A stretch of 64,000 nt of DNA from Prevotella sp. UBA2739 (GTDB lineage Bacteria > Bacteroidota > Bacteroidia > Bacteroidales > Bacteroidaceae). The notes under the pieces were generated by a model. It had not been told where the DNA came from and searched no databases. It saw only the letters and a program-made list of their open reading frames with translations. The DNA lies in assembly GCA_002353525.1 (NCBI GenBank), contig DEJV01000004.1:1-64000 (forward strand), written 5' to 3'. Made by a program: the position numbers and the translations under genes. Below are positions 36,929-45,972 of the stretch, piece by piece. Position 1 is the first letter of the stretch; each line of letters begins with the position of its first letter.

Positions 36929-39385
36929 ATGAAAGTATTGAAATTCGGCGGAACATCCGTAGGTTCCGTAAAAAGCATTCTTAGCTTAAAACGTATTGTG
37001 GAAACAGAGGCTCGTAAGCAGCCTGTAGTAGTGGTGGTTAGCGCGCTTGGCGGAATTACCGACCATCTAATCGCCACATCCCAGATGGCTCTTCGCGGTG
37101 ATGAGCGCTATAAAGACGAGTTCGAGGCTATGGTAGACCGTCATCACCAAATGATCGACACGATTATCAACGACCCGAAGAAACGCGAAAACTTGTTCAA
37201 TACGGTTGACTCGCTCTTCGAACAATTGAAGAGCATTTACTATGGAGTTTATTTGATACACGACCTTAGCCGGAAGACCGAGGATGCTATTGTCAGCTAT
37301 GGCGAGCGCCTTAGCTCGAATATCGTAGCCGCCTTGGTAAAGAATGGCCGGCGCATGAATGCGCGCGACTTCGTGCGCACCGAGCGTAAGAACGGTAAGC
37401 ATGTGCTCGACTCCGAGCTTACCAATCTGCTGGTGCGCGAATATTTCCGAGGTGTGGGCAACACGATGGGCCGAAACAACGAGATTCTTGTTGTGCCTGG
37501 CTTCATCAGCCGTGACAGAGATACCGGCGAGACCACCAACCTAGGTCGTGGAGGAAGCGATTATACCGCGGCCATCATTGCCGCCGCGCTCAATGCCGAG
37601 GTGTTGGAGATATGGACCGACGTGGACGGGTTCATGACGGCCGACCCCAAAGTCATCAAGTCGGCTTATACCATCAACGAATTGTCTTATGTAGAGGCCA
37701 TGGAGCTTTGCAACTTCGGTGCAAAGGTCATTTATCCGCCTACCATCTACCCCGTATGCGTAAAAAATATACCGATTAAGGTGAAAAACACCTTTAACCC
37801 CGACCATCCGGGCACGCTCATCAAGCAAAAGATAGACGACGACCGGAAGCCTATCAAAGGCATTTCGAGCATCAAGGGAACCACCTTGATCACCGTGACG
37901 GGTCTGTCGATGGTGGGTGTGATAGGCGTGAACCGCCGCATCTTCACCACGTTAGCCAATAAAGGCATCTCGGTGTTCATGGTGAGTCAGGCATCGTCGG
38001 AGAACTCTACGTCCATCGGTGTGCGCGATGAAGATGCCCAGGCGGCCGTAGACGTGCTGAACGAGGAGTTTGCCAAAGAAATAGAGACGGGAGCCATGTT
38101 CCCCATGTATGCCGAGAGCGGCTTGGCCACAATAGCCATTGTGGGTGAGAACATGAAGCACACGCCTGGTATTGCCGGAAAGTTGTTCGGCACATTAGGA
38201 CGAAGTGGTATCTCGGTCATTGCCTGTGCCCAAGGTGCTTCAGAGACCAACATCTCGTTTGTGGTCGACGGGGCTTTCCTCAGAAAGTCGTTGAACGTGT
38301 TGCACGACTCGTTCTTCCTCTCAGAATATAAGGTGCTCAACCTCTTTATTTGCGGTGTGGGTACGGTGGGTAGCAAGCTCATCGAGCAAATACGCTCACA
38401 ATCGGAGACGTTGAAGCAACGCAACGGCCTGAAACTGAACGTTGTGGGAATAGCCAGCTCGAAGGCAGCTATCTATAGCCGCGACGGCATCGACCTCGAC
38501 AATTACCGACAATTGCTGAGCGAGTCGGAGCCAAGCAACTATCTGAAGTTGCGCGACGAGGTGCTGGGAATGAACATCTTCAACTCGGTGTTTGTAGATT
38601 GCACGGCCAGCAAGGAGATATCGTCGCTCTATCAGGTGTTTCTCGAGCATAACATCAGCGTGATAGCCGCCAACAAGATAGCCGCATCGAGCAATTATGC
38701 CAACTATCAACGGCTGAAAGAAACCGCCCGCTCGCGTGGCGTGTGGTTTAGATTTGAGACCAACGTGGGAGCCGGATTACCCATCATAGGCACCATTAAC
38801 GACCTATGTAACTCTGGCGACAAGATATTGAAGATAGAGGCCGTTCTCTCGGGTACGCTCAACTTTATCTTTAACGAGATAGCAGCCGACGTTCCCTTCT
38901 CTGAGACCGTTCGCCGGGCTAAGGAGCAAGGCTACTCTGAACCCGATCCGCGCATCGACCTGAGTGGTACCGACGTGATTCGCAAACTGGTCATTCTCAC
39001 CCGCGAGGCCGGATATCAGATAGAACAAGAAGATGTGGAGAAGCACCTGTTCGTGCCCGACGCATACTTCTCGGGGTCGGTAGACGACTTCTGGAAAAAT
39101 CTGCCCGCACTCGACGCCGACTTCGAGAAGCGCCGCAAGCAATTGGAAGACGAGGGTAAGCATTGGCGCTTTGTGGCCACGATGGATCATGGCAAGGCCG
39201 ATGTGTCGTTGAAAGAAATATCCAAAGAATCGCCCTTCTATAATCTGGCGGGAAGCAACAACATTGTGTTGCTCACCACAGAGCGCTACCGCGAATACCC
39301 CATGCTCATTCAAGGCTATGGGGCCGGTGCGAGCGTGACGGCCGCCGGCGTGTTTGCCAACATCATGAGCATTGCTAATATTTAA
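36929..39385 (+). CDS. thrA: Bifunctional aspartate kinase / homoserine dehydrogenase
   Basis: The 818-residue fusion starts with the kinase signature KVLKFGGTSVGSV, has paired ACT regulatory modules at about 310-460 (ITVTGLSMVGVIGVNRRIFTTLANKGISVFMVSQASSE; IVGENMKHTPGIAGKLFGTLGRSGISV) and a homoserine dehydrogenase half from about 463 (LFICGVGTVGSKLI, VLSGTLNFIFNEI, GYSEPDPRIDLSGTDV). It catalyses steps 1 and 3 of threonine/methionine synthesis. The ACT modules imply feedback control, usually by threonine. apgM follows after 5 bases. Confidence 0.97.
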   Translation: MKVLKFGGTSVGSVKSILSLKRIVETEARKQPVVVVVSALGGITDHLIATSQMALRGDERYKDEFEAMVDRHHQMIDTIINDPKKRENLFNTVDSLFEQLKSIYYGVYLIHDLSRKTEDAIVSYGERLSSNIVAALVKNGRRMNARDFVRTERKNGKHVLDSELTNLLVREYFRGVGNTMGRNNEILVVPGFISRDRDTGETTNLGRGGSDYTAAIIAAALNAEVLEIWTDVDGFMTADPKVIKSAYTINELSYVEAMELCNFGAKVIYPPTIYPVCVKNIPIKVKNTFNPDHPGTLIKQKIDDDRKPIKGISSIKGTTLITVTGLSMVGVIGVNRRIFTTLANKGISVFMVSQASSENSTSIGVRDEDAQAAVDVLNEEFAKEIETGAMFPMYAESGLATIAIVGENMKHTPGIAGKLFGTLGRSGISVIACAQGASETNISFVVDGAFLRKSLNVLHDSFFLSEYKVLNLFICGVGTVGSKLIEQIRSQSETLKQRNGLKLNVVGIASSKAAIYSRDGIDLDNYRQLLSESEPSNYLKLRDEVLGMNIFNSVFVDCTASKEISSLYQVFLEHNISVIAANKIAASSNYANYQRLKETARSRGVWFRFETNVGAGLPIIGTINDLCNSGDKILKIEAVLSGTLNFIFNEIAADVPFSETVRRAKEQGYSEPDPRIDLSGTDVIRKLVILTREAGYQIEQEDVEKHLFVPDAYFSGSVDDFWKNLPALDADFEKRRKQLEDEGKHWRFVATMDHGKADVSLKEISKESPFYNLAGSNNIVLLTTERYREYPMLIQGYGAGASVTAAGVFANIMSIANI

Positions 39386-39390
39386 GTGGT

Positions 39391-40605
39391 ATGAAACACA
39401 TTATTATATTAGGCGACGGCATGGCCGACCTTCCGGTTGAGCGCCTTGGCGGGAAGACGCTTTTGCAAGCGGCACATAAGCCCATGATGGATTTTCTGGC
39501 CAAGGAAGGCCGATGCGGCCGGTTGATTACCATTCCCGATGGTTTTCCCCCAGGCTCGGAGGTGGCCAACACGGCCATTCTTGGTTACGACCTGAACGAG
39601 GTGTACGAAGGCCGTGGCCCTCTCGAGGCGGCCAGCATTGGCTATGAGATGGCCGAAGACGACCTGGCATTGCGATGCAACATCGTGTCGCTTGCCGACG
39701 GGCGCATCGTTACGCACAACGGTGGCAACCTGGAGACGAACGACGGAGCAATGCTGATAGACTATCTGAACGAACATCTGGGCAACGAGCGCGTGCGCTT
39801 CATACCAGGTATTCAATATCGGCACCTGCTCGTCGTCAAAGGCGGAAACAAGCACCTGGTGTGTGCCCCACCCCACGACCATCCCGACGAGCTTTGGGAA
39901 CCCTTGCTGGTGAAGGCCGAGACGGCCGAAGCGCAAGAGACGGCCAACCTACTGAACCATCTGATTCTGCGTTCGCAAGAACTATTGGCCAAGCACCCCT
40001 TCAATGTGGCCAGAGCCCAACGCGGAGAGCGCCAGGCTAATAGCATCTGGCCTTGGTCGGGAGGCTATAGGCCATCGATGAAGACGCTCATGCAACGCTA
40101 TCCGCAAGTGAGGTCGGGCTCGGTGATCTCGGCCGTAGACCTGATTCGGGGCATTGGCCATTATGCCGGACTTCAGATTGTAGACGTGGAAGGCGCAACC
40201 GGACTTGCCGACACCAACTACGAAGGAAAAGCCGAGGCCGCCATCCACGCTTTGCGCACCCAGGACTTCGTGTTTTTGCATGTGGAAGCCAGTGATGAGG
40301 CCGGCCACGACGGCGACTTAGAGCTGAAGATGAAAACGATAGAGTATCTGGACCAGCGTCTGATTACACCTATATATAAAGAGGTGTCGCAATGGGAAGA
40401 GCCCGTTTGCATAGCCGTATTGCCCGACCATCTGACGCCCGTGGAGAAACGCATCCACGTGGGCGAGCCCGTACCCTTCGTGATATGGTACCCGGGCATT
40501 GAGCCCGACACGGTGGAACGCTACGACGAAGTGGCGTGCGTAAGCGGAAGCTACGGCCTCCTGCGGCTCAACGAGTTTATGGAAACGCTGATGCGCATTT
40601 CGTAA
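39391..40605 (+). CDS. apgM: Archaeal-type cofactor-independent phosphoglycerate mutase-like protein, likely homoserine kinase in this operon
   Basis: The 404-residue protein belongs to the alkaline phosphatase superfamily: GDGMADLP near the start, the phospho-acceptor Ser in PGSEVANTAILGYD (~56), HVEASDEAGHDGD and LPDHLTPVEKRIHVGEPVP for the metal site. The family is annotated as phosphoglycerate mutase. In several lineages a member between thrA and thrC has been proposed to replace homoserine kinase; here no thrB lies between or near these genes, so that role is inferred. Gaps are 5 bases to thrA and 85 to thrC. Confidence 0.85.
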   Translation: MKHIIILGDGMADLPVERLGGKTLLQAAHKPMMDFLAKEGRCGRLITIPDGFPPGSEVANTAILGYDLNEVYEGRGPLEAASIGYEMAEDDLALRCNIVSLADGRIVTHNGGNLETNDGAMLIDYLNEHLGNERVRFIPGIQYRHLLVVKGGNKHLVCAPPHDHPDELWEPLLVKAETAEAQETANLLNHLILRSQELLAKHPFNVARAQRGERQANSIWPWSGGYRPSMKTLMQRYPQVRSGSVISAVDLIRGIGHYAGLQIVDVEGATGLADTNYEGKAEAAIHALRTQDFVFLHVEASDEAGHDGDLELKMKTIEYLDQRLITPIYKEVSQWEEPVCIAVLPDHLTPVEKRIHVGEPVPFVIWYPGIEPDTVERYDEVACVSGSYGLLRLNEFMETLMRIS

Positions 40606-40690
40606 GCAAACGGCAAGCCACCGAGAGCATTCCAAGGAGAGTGTAGACACACTCCAGTAACAACCACAAAAACCAAAAAACAAGAATAAC

Positions 40691-41995
40691 ATGCAATACT
40701 ATAGCACCAACCATCAAGCCCCCCTGGCCGACCTGCATAAGGCGGTAGTGAAAGGATTGGCCGAAGACAGAGGCCTCTACATGCCCGAGGTGATTCATCG
40801 GTTGCCACAAGAGTTTTTCGACCACATAGCCGACATGTCTTTTCAAGACATAGCCTACAATGTGGCGAGTGCCTTCTTCGGCGAAGATGTCGACCTCGAC
40901 GCCTTGCAAGAGATCGTCTACGACACGCTGCCCTTCGATTGTCCCGTGGTGAGCGTCACCGACCGCATCTATTCGCTGGAGCTTTTCCACGGCCCCACCC
41001 TGGCGTTCAAAGACGTGGGTGCGCGTTTCATGGCCCGTCTTCTGCAATATTTCATCCGCATGGACGGCGAAGAGCAGGTGAATGTGCTGGTGGCCACTAG
41101 TGGCGACACGGGCTCGGCCGTTGCCAATGGTTTTCTGGGCGTAGAGGGAATACATGTCTATGTGCTCTATCCCAAGGGGAAAGTGAGCCCCATACAAGAG
41201 TGCCAATTTACCACCCTTGGACAGAACATTACGGCCATCGAGGTAGACGGTGTGTTTGACGACTGCCAGGCCATGGTGAAGTCGGCATTCATGGATAAAG
41301 AGCTGAACGAGCACATGAAGCTCACCTCGGCCAACTCTATCAACGTGGCCCGTTTCCTGCCCCAGGCCTTCTATTATTTCAACGCATACGCGCGCATGAA
41401 GAGAGAGGGACGGGCCGACCAGTTGGTGATGTGCGTGCCCAGTGGCAACTTCGGCAACATCTGCTCGGCACTCTTTGGCCATCGTATGGGATTGCCCATT
41501 AAGCGGTTCATTGCCGCCAACAATGCCAACGACGTGTTCTACCATTATCTGATGACCGGCAACTACGAGCCCAAAGCGTCGAAGCAGACGCTGGCCAACG
41601 CCATGGACGTGGGTGACCCATCGAACTTTGCCCGCATCTACGACCTTTTTGGCGGTTCTCACGAGCAGATTTCAAGCCTTATAAGCGGAGCCACCTATAG
41701 CGACGAGCAGATACGCTCGACGATGCGTGCCTGCTACGAGGCTACTGGCTACATGCTCGACCCTCATGGAGCATGCGGCTATCGGGCGCTCACCGAACAA
41801 CTCGAGGAAGGCGAGACGGGAGTGTTTTGCGAGACGGCCCACCCCGCCAAGTTCAAAGAGAAGGTGGATGAGATTCTAGGCATCTCGATTGATATTCCCG
41901 ATCGTCTGCGCGCTTTCATGCGTGGCGAGAAGCAAAGTGTCGCCATGCCCAACAATTTCGACGACTTCAAGAGCTATTTGTTGGGAAGAAGCTAG
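40691..41995 (+). CDS. thrC: Threonine synthase
   Basis: The 434-residue protein is a fold-type II PLP enzyme with the cofactor Lys in LAFKDVGARFMAR (~residue 104), the phosphate-binding TSGDTGSAVANG and the ThrC N-terminal MQYYSTNHQAPLADLHKAVVKGLAEDRGLYMPE (split by the family into two parts). It converts O-phosphohomoserine to threonine and completes the operon. The 85-base gap before it contains no -7 match, so it is read with thrA-apgM. Confidence 0.96.
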   Translation: MQYYSTNHQAPLADLHKAVVKGLAEDRGLYMPEVIHRLPQEFFDHIADMSFQDIAYNVASAFFGEDVDLDALQEIVYDTLPFDCPVVSVTDRIYSLELFHGPTLAFKDVGARFMARLLQYFIRMDGEEQVNVLVATSGDTGSAVANGFLGVEGIHVYVLYPKGKVSPIQECQFTTLGQNITAIEVDGVFDDCQAMVKSAFMDKELNEHMKLTSANSINVARFLPQAFYYFNAYARMKREGRADQLVMCVPSGNFGNICSALFGHRMGLPIKRFIAANNANDVFYHYLMTGNYEPKASKQTLANAMDVGDPSNFARIYDLFGGSHEQISSLISGATYSDEQIRSTMRACYEATGYMLDPHGACGYRALTEQLEEGETGVFCETAHPAKFKEKVDEILGISIDIPDRLRAFMRGEKQSVAMPNNFDDFKSYLLGRS

Positions 41996-41997
41996 AG

Positions 41998-42112
41998 AAG
42001 GATTCGAGGGATGCGAAGGATGCGAGGGATGAGAAGGATGGGAAGCCCTAGGAATGCCTAGGAAATCCTAGGAATGCTTAGGAATTCCTAATAATTCCTA
42101 GGAAAGAGATAA
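41998..42112. repeat. Runs of 9-mer and 11-mer repeats after thrC
   Basis: About five 9-base units of the type GGATGCGAA (roughly 42003-42046) are followed by units of 10-11 bases with CCTAGGAAT (roughly 42047-42112). Part of a 373-base spacer that otherwise holds a hairpin and the gdhA promoter. Confidence 0.75.
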
Positions 42113-42117
42113 AAAAT

Positions 42118-42157
42118 CAAGCGGGGAGACTCAAGAGATTCTTGGGCTCCCCGCTTG
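42118..42157. terminator. Hairpin after thrC
   Basis: CAAGCGGGGAG (42118-42128) pairs with CTCCCCGCTTG (42147-42157), and the inner part also pairs, giving a long stable hairpin. There is no T run on the plus strand, so it may need help to terminate or may protect the thr mRNA end. Confidence 0.65.
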
Positions 42158-42260
42158 CTGATATGAAAGTACAAGGGGCCTTATGATGGAAAATCGATAT
42201 CGGCCGACTTGATATAAAATAACTTTTTTACACTTTTTCTTAATTTTTTCTTTCATTTTG

Positions 42261-42291
42261 TTTGTTATTTCAATATTTTGCTTTACCTTTG
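42261..42291 (+). promoter_or_regulatory. Promoter of gdhA
   Basis: TTTG at 42261-42264 and TACCTTTG at 42284-42291 with 19 bases between. The leader to the ATG at 42369 is about 70 bases. Confidence 0.8.
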
Positions 42292-42368
42292 CAAGCAGTT
42301 ATCGTACACAGTACCAACACAACGATATATTTTCAAAAGGTATTAATAACAAAAAAAAGATTGAAATT

Positions 42369-43706
42369 ATGAATGCAGCTAAAATCGTAGAAGATCTCAA
42401 ACAGAGATTTCCCAATGAACCTGAGTATATTCAGGCCGTTTCGCAAGTGCTTCCCACCATCGAGGACGAGTACAACAAGCATCCCGAGTTCGAGAAGGCT
42501 AATCTGATAGAGCGCCTTTGCATACCCGACCGGGTGATGGAGTTCCGCATTACGTGGGTTGACGACAAGGGCAACGTGCAGACAAACATGGGTTACCGCA
42601 TCCAGCACAACAACGCCATTGGCCCGTACAAGGGTGGTTTGCGCTACCATAAGTCGGTGAATCTGGGAATCCTGAAGTTCCTCGCGTTCGAGCAGACATT
42701 CAAAAACTCGCTGACCACTCTGCCCATGGGTGGAGCCAAGGGTGGATCGGATTTCTCGCCACGCGGTAAGAGCGATGCCGAGGTGATGCGCTTCTGCCAG
42801 GCTTTCATGAACGAGCTTTATCGTCATATCGGTCCCGACGAGGATGTACCGGCAGGTGACATCGGCGTGGGAGGCCGCGAGGTGGGCTATCTCTTCGGTC
42901 AGTATAAGAAGCTCACTCATCAGTTCCAGGGCGTGCTCACCGGTAAGGGCATTCAGTTTGGCGGCTCGCTCATCCGTCCCGAGGCTACGGGCTATGGTTG
43001 TGTGTACTTCCTCACCTCTATGCTTCAGACCCGCAACATCGACATCGCCGGCAAGAAGGTGCTCATCTCGGGTGCTGGTAACGTGGCTCAGTATGCCGCC
43101 GAGAAATGCCTGCAACTGGGTGCAACGGTGCTCACCATGTCCGACTCTGACGGTTACATCTACGATCCCGACGGCATCGACCGCGAGAAGCTCGACTACA
43201 TTATGGAGCTGAAGAACATTGAGCGCGGACGTATTCGCGAGTATGTCGACGAGTATCCCACGGCCGTTTACCACGAGGGTATGCGCCCCTGGTACGAGAA
43301 GGCCGACATCGCCCTGCCATGCGCCACTCAGAACGAGATTAACGGCGACGAGGCTGCTGCCCTCATCAAGAATGGCGTGATTGCCGTGGCCGAAGGTGCC
43401 AACATGCCTTCATTGCCCGAGGCCATCAAGATTTTCCAGGACGCCAAGATTCTCTATGCTCCAGGCAAGGCCAGCAATGCAGGTGGTGTGTCTGTATCGG
43501 GCTTGGAGATGAGCCAGAACTCCGAGCGCCTGAGCTGGACGGCCAAGGAGGTTGACGACTATCTGAAGCGTATCATGAACGATATTCACGAGAATTGCGT
43601 GAAGTATGGCACACAAGAGGATGGCTACATCAACTACGTGAAGGGTGCCAACGTGGCCGGATTCATGAAGGTGGCCAAAGCCATGATGGCTCAGGGCATC
43701 GTATAA
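42369..43706 (+). CDS. gdhA: NADP-type glutamate dehydrogenase
   Basis: From the ATG at 42369 the protein has 445 residues, the usual size of hexameric GDH. It shows YRIQHNNAIGPYKGGLRYH, the catalytic Lys in LPMGGAKGGSDF, and the nucleotide-binding GAGNVAQYAAEK. The sequence around it is of the biosynthetic type that joins ammonia to 2-oxoglutarate. An in-frame upstream ATG (42258) would start before the transcription start and is rejected. Confidence 0.95.
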   Translation: MNAAKIVEDLKQRFPNEPEYIQAVSQVLPTIEDEYNKHPEFEKANLIERLCIPDRVMEFRITWVDDKGNVQTNMGYRIQHNNAIGPYKGGLRYHKSVNLGILKFLAFEQTFKNSLTTLPMGGAKGGSDFSPRGKSDAEVMRFCQAFMNELYRHIGPDEDVPAGDIGVGGREVGYLFGQYKKLTHQFQGVLTGKGIQFGGSLIRPEATGYGCVYFLTSMLQTRNIDIAGKKVLISGAGNVAQYAAEKCLQLGATVLTMSDSDGYIYDPDGIDREKLDYIMELKNIERGRIREYVDEYPTAVYHEGMRPWYEKADIALPCATQNEINGDEAAALIKNGVIAVAEGANMPSLPEAIKIFQDAKILYAPGKASNAGGVSVSGLEMSQNSERLSWTAKEVDDYLKRIMNDIHENCVKYGTQEDGYINYVKGANVAGFMKVAKAMMAQGIV

Positions 43707-43740
43707 ACAAACGAACAAGATTTCGAGTTCATTCATAACG

Positions 43741-43780
43741 GGGTTTCCTCCATTCGATTGGAGGGAACCCAACTTTTTTT
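43741..43780 (+). terminator. Terminator of gdhA
   Basis: A 12-bp stem (43741-43752 and 43759-43770, one G-U pair) with a 6-base loop, followed by T7. Confidence 0.88.
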
Positions 43781-44045
43781 AATTGATAATTGACAATTGA
43801 TAATTGATAATTGAGAGCCCCCACCAGCTCCCCCGAGGGAGGAGAGCACACGCTTTAATTGATAATTGATAATTGACAATTGATAATTGAGAGCCCCCAC
43901 CAGCTCCCCCGAGGGGGGAGAGCACACGCTTTAATTGATAATTGATAATTGACAATTGATAATTGAGAGCCCCCACCAGCTCCCCCGAGGGGGAGAGCAC
44001 ACGCTCTTTGAGGATGGAGGATGGAGGATGGAGAATGGAGAATGT
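43779..44045. repeat. Three 76-bp tandem units and heptamer runs after gdhA
   Basis: Each unit joins a run of the heptamer AATTGAN (AATTGATAATTGACAATTGA) to a GC-rich part, CCCCCACCAGCTCCCCCGAG, followed by GAGAGCACACGC. The GC-rich parts start at 43813, 43889 and 43965, 76 bases apart. CTCCCCC/GGGGGAG can form a hairpin in each. The array ends in heptamers of the type GATGGAG (44014-44045). Small open frames across it follow the repeat and are not genes. Confidence 0.9.
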
Positions 44046-44110
44046 AGAAGCCCGCTTAGTTCTTTCTCGGCAATTTACATGATGATATAAATAGAATGCC
44101 CAAAAACAAA

Positions 44111-44134
44111 AAGAGGAGACTCACATCTCCTCTT
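44111..44134 (-). terminator. Terminator of tRNA-Asp
   Basis: A 9-bp stem (44111-44119 and 44126-44134, AAGAGGAGA) with a 6-base loop. On the minus strand it is followed by a T-rich tract, just after the tRNA 3' end. Confidence 0.85.
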
Positions 44135-44135
44135 G

Positions 44136-44209
44136 CGGTGCGTACGAGACTCGAACTCGTGACCTCCTGCGTGACAGGCAGGCATTCTAACCTACTGAAC
44201 TAACGCACC
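44136..44209 (-). tRNA. tRNA-Asp (GTC)
   Basis: The minus strand folds into a 74-base cloverleaf: acceptor stem GGTGCGT/ACGCACC, anticodon stem-loop with CTGTCAC (anticodon GTC), T arm with GTTCGAGTC, discriminator G. The 3' CCA is not encoded. G73 and a GTC anticodon agree for aspartate. Confidence 0.96.
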
Positions 44210-44260
44210 AAAAACTCTCTTCAGAGAGCGGCCTAGCGGCCTATTACTGATTTGCGGTTG

Positions 44261-44292
44261 CAAAGGTATGAATATTTTTTGTTATACCCAAA
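44261..44292 (-). promoter_or_regulatory. Promoter of tRNA-Asp
   Basis: The minus strand reads TACCTTTG (44261-44268) with TTTG (44289-44292) 20 bases upstream. The leader contains a small CTCTC/GAGAG hairpin (44215-44228) that processing would remove. Confidence 0.75.
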
Positions 44293-44308
44293 CTTTCTGC
44301 CAACTTTT

Positions 44309-44821
44309 TTAAAAAATTTTTTGCATCACCACGGCATCATGGTATTTTTTCCCGTCGTAGAGCCAGTCTTGCAAGGTGGAAGCATGGCTGAAACCGCACT
44401 TTTCGAACAGGCGCAACGATGCGTGGTTGTCGGCGCCGATGTAGGCATAGAGCTGGTGCAGGTGCAACACTTGCAGGGCATACTTCTCTATTTTTGTTAC
44501 GGCCGCCGTGCCATAATGGCGGTTGCGCCACGGTTTCTGAATCACGATGCCCACCTCGGCACGCAGGTGCTGAGGGTCGAAGTTCATCACGTCGATGATG
44601 CCTATCACCTCGTTCTGGCCGTCCTCTATCATCAGCCGCACCTGCTTGTCCTGGAAGATGTCGCCGGCCGAATGGGCCACAAAGTCGTGTAGCGCATAGC
44701 GTGAATAAGGCACATTGGTGGTGCCAACGTTCCACAATTCCTCGTCGTTCTCGATGATGTAGAGTGCGTCGAGGTCTTCGGGCTCAATGGCCCTGATTCT
44801 CACTTCGGGCAATGTCGTCAT
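44309..44821 (-). CDS. GNAT family N-acetyltransferase (RimJ/SpeG-like)
   Basis: The 170-residue protein shows VRIRAIEPEDLDALYIIEND at the start, the acetyl-CoA loop QKPWRNRHYGTAAVTKI and the C-terminal NHASLRLFEKCGF of GNAT enzymes in the RimJ/SpeG group. The acceptor (protein N-terminus, polyamine or other) cannot be read. It overlaps the glycosyltransferase stop by ATGA. Confidence 0.85.
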   Translation of the reverse strand: MTTLPEVRIRAIEPEDLDALYIIENDEELWNVGTTNVPYSRYALHDFVAHSAGDIFQDKQVRLMIEDGQNEVIGIIDVMNFDPQHLRAEVGIVIQKPWRNRHYGTAAVTKIEKYALQVLHLHQLYAYIGADNHASLRLFEKCGFSHASTLQDWLYDGKKYHDAVVMQKIF

Positions 44822-45972
44822 GTGTATACCTCCTTGTCAGTAATCAAAGCGTTCGACTTCATGCTATAGGTGGCCAGCGTGAACTGGCGCTCGTGGGCCG
44901 CCATCTCGTCTAGTATGTCGGCAAAGGCCATGTGGTCGATGTCGTAGACGAGATAGTGCTCAGAGTGGTCGTAGCCCTCATCGGCGGCATTGACAGCCGT
45001 AGAGAGCCCTTTGCGGCTCATCAGGCGCTGGCACTCTAGCTTCATCTGCTCGGTGCCTGCCAGCGTGAACGCCACGCGCTCGCGCCCGCGATCGTCGGCA
45101 AAGCCCATCATGCGCCGCATCTTATGCATCTGCATGCTGACGAGTGCCATGGCCGCCTTGGCATAAACGGCCACGCGGATGGGAATGCCCAGAAGGAAAC
45201 CCAGGTGGCCGTAGTGCTTGCGAATGAAGATGAGCATGGCCTCGTAGAACACGTGCACATAGCGGAACGACGACTTCTGGGTGCTCTCGCCCTTATAGTG
45301 CAGGATGCGTGCCGGCACATACCAGTTCTCGTAGCCCCCTTTCAGGATGCGGTACGAGAGGTCGATGTCCTCGCCATACATGAAGTAGTCCTCGTCGAGC
45401 AGCCCCACCTTATCTAATACGCTCTTGCGCACCATGAGGAAGGCACCGCTGATGACTTCTATCTGCCCTGGCTCGTCCCACGGCAGATAGCCCATGTAGT
45501 AGTGTCCCAGCCGCTTGTGCCTGGGATAGCGTGCGCAAAGGCCCGTCATCTTGTAGAATGCCGTCATCGGCGTGGGCAGTCCGCGCCTCGACTCGTTGGC
45601 TTTCTCGCCATTGGCCTTCAGCATCTGCACACCGGCGGCACCTGCCTTGGGGTGGCTGTCCATGAAGGCGATCACCTCTTTCAGCGTCTGCTCGCCCACG
45701 ATGGTGTCGGGATTGAGCATCAAAACATACTCCCCCCGACTCTGCCGAATGGCGATGTTGTTGGCACGGGCAAAGCCCAGATTGTGGTTGCTCTCGATGA
45801 ACGTGACGTGGGGGAAGCGCGGCTTCAGATAGGCTAACGAGCCGTCGCTGGAATGATTGTCCACCACCGTCACTTCGCCCTCGATGCCCGCAAAGGCGCG
45901 CTCCACACTGGTGAGGCACTGCTCGAGGTAGTACTTCACGTTGTAGTTTACTATGATGATGCTCAGTTTCAA
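44818..45972 (-). CDS. Family 2 glycosyltransferase
   Basis: The 384-residue protein starts KLSIIIVNYNVKYYLEQCLTSV with VVDNHSSDGS and LMLNPDT, the GT2 donor-binding motifs of the rhamnosyltransferase-like (WbbL) group. It is soluble or peripheral and has a C-terminal extension of about 130 residues without clear homology to the catalytic part. It overlaps both neighbours by ATGA. Likely adds a sugar to a surface polysaccharide; donor and acceptor unknown. Confidence 0.87.
   Translation of the reverse strand: MKLSIIIVNYNVKYYLEQCLTSVERAFAGIEGEVTVVDNHSSDGSLAYLKPRFPHVTFIESNHNLGFARANNIAIRQSRGEYVLMLNPDTIVGEQTLKEVIAFMDSHPKAGAAGVQMLKANGEKANESRRGLPTPMTAFYKMTGLCARYPRHKRLGHYYMGYLPWDEPGQIEVISGAFLMVRKSVLDKVGLLDEDYFMYGEDIDLSYRILKGGYENWYVPARILHYKGESTQKSSFRYVHVFYEAMLIFIRKHYGHLGFLLGIPIRVAVYAKAAMALVSMQMHKMRRMMGFADDRGRERVAFTLAGTEQMKLECQRLMSRKGLSTAVNAADEGYDHSEHYLVYDIDHMAFADILDEMAAHERQFTLATYSMKSNALITDKEVYT

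Noticed and set aside
43733..44000. Small minus-strand frames across the 76-bp repeats
   Set aside because: They repeat the same peptide (NYQLSIINYQL) unit by unit and overlap the gdhA terminator; they follow the DNA repeat, not a gene.
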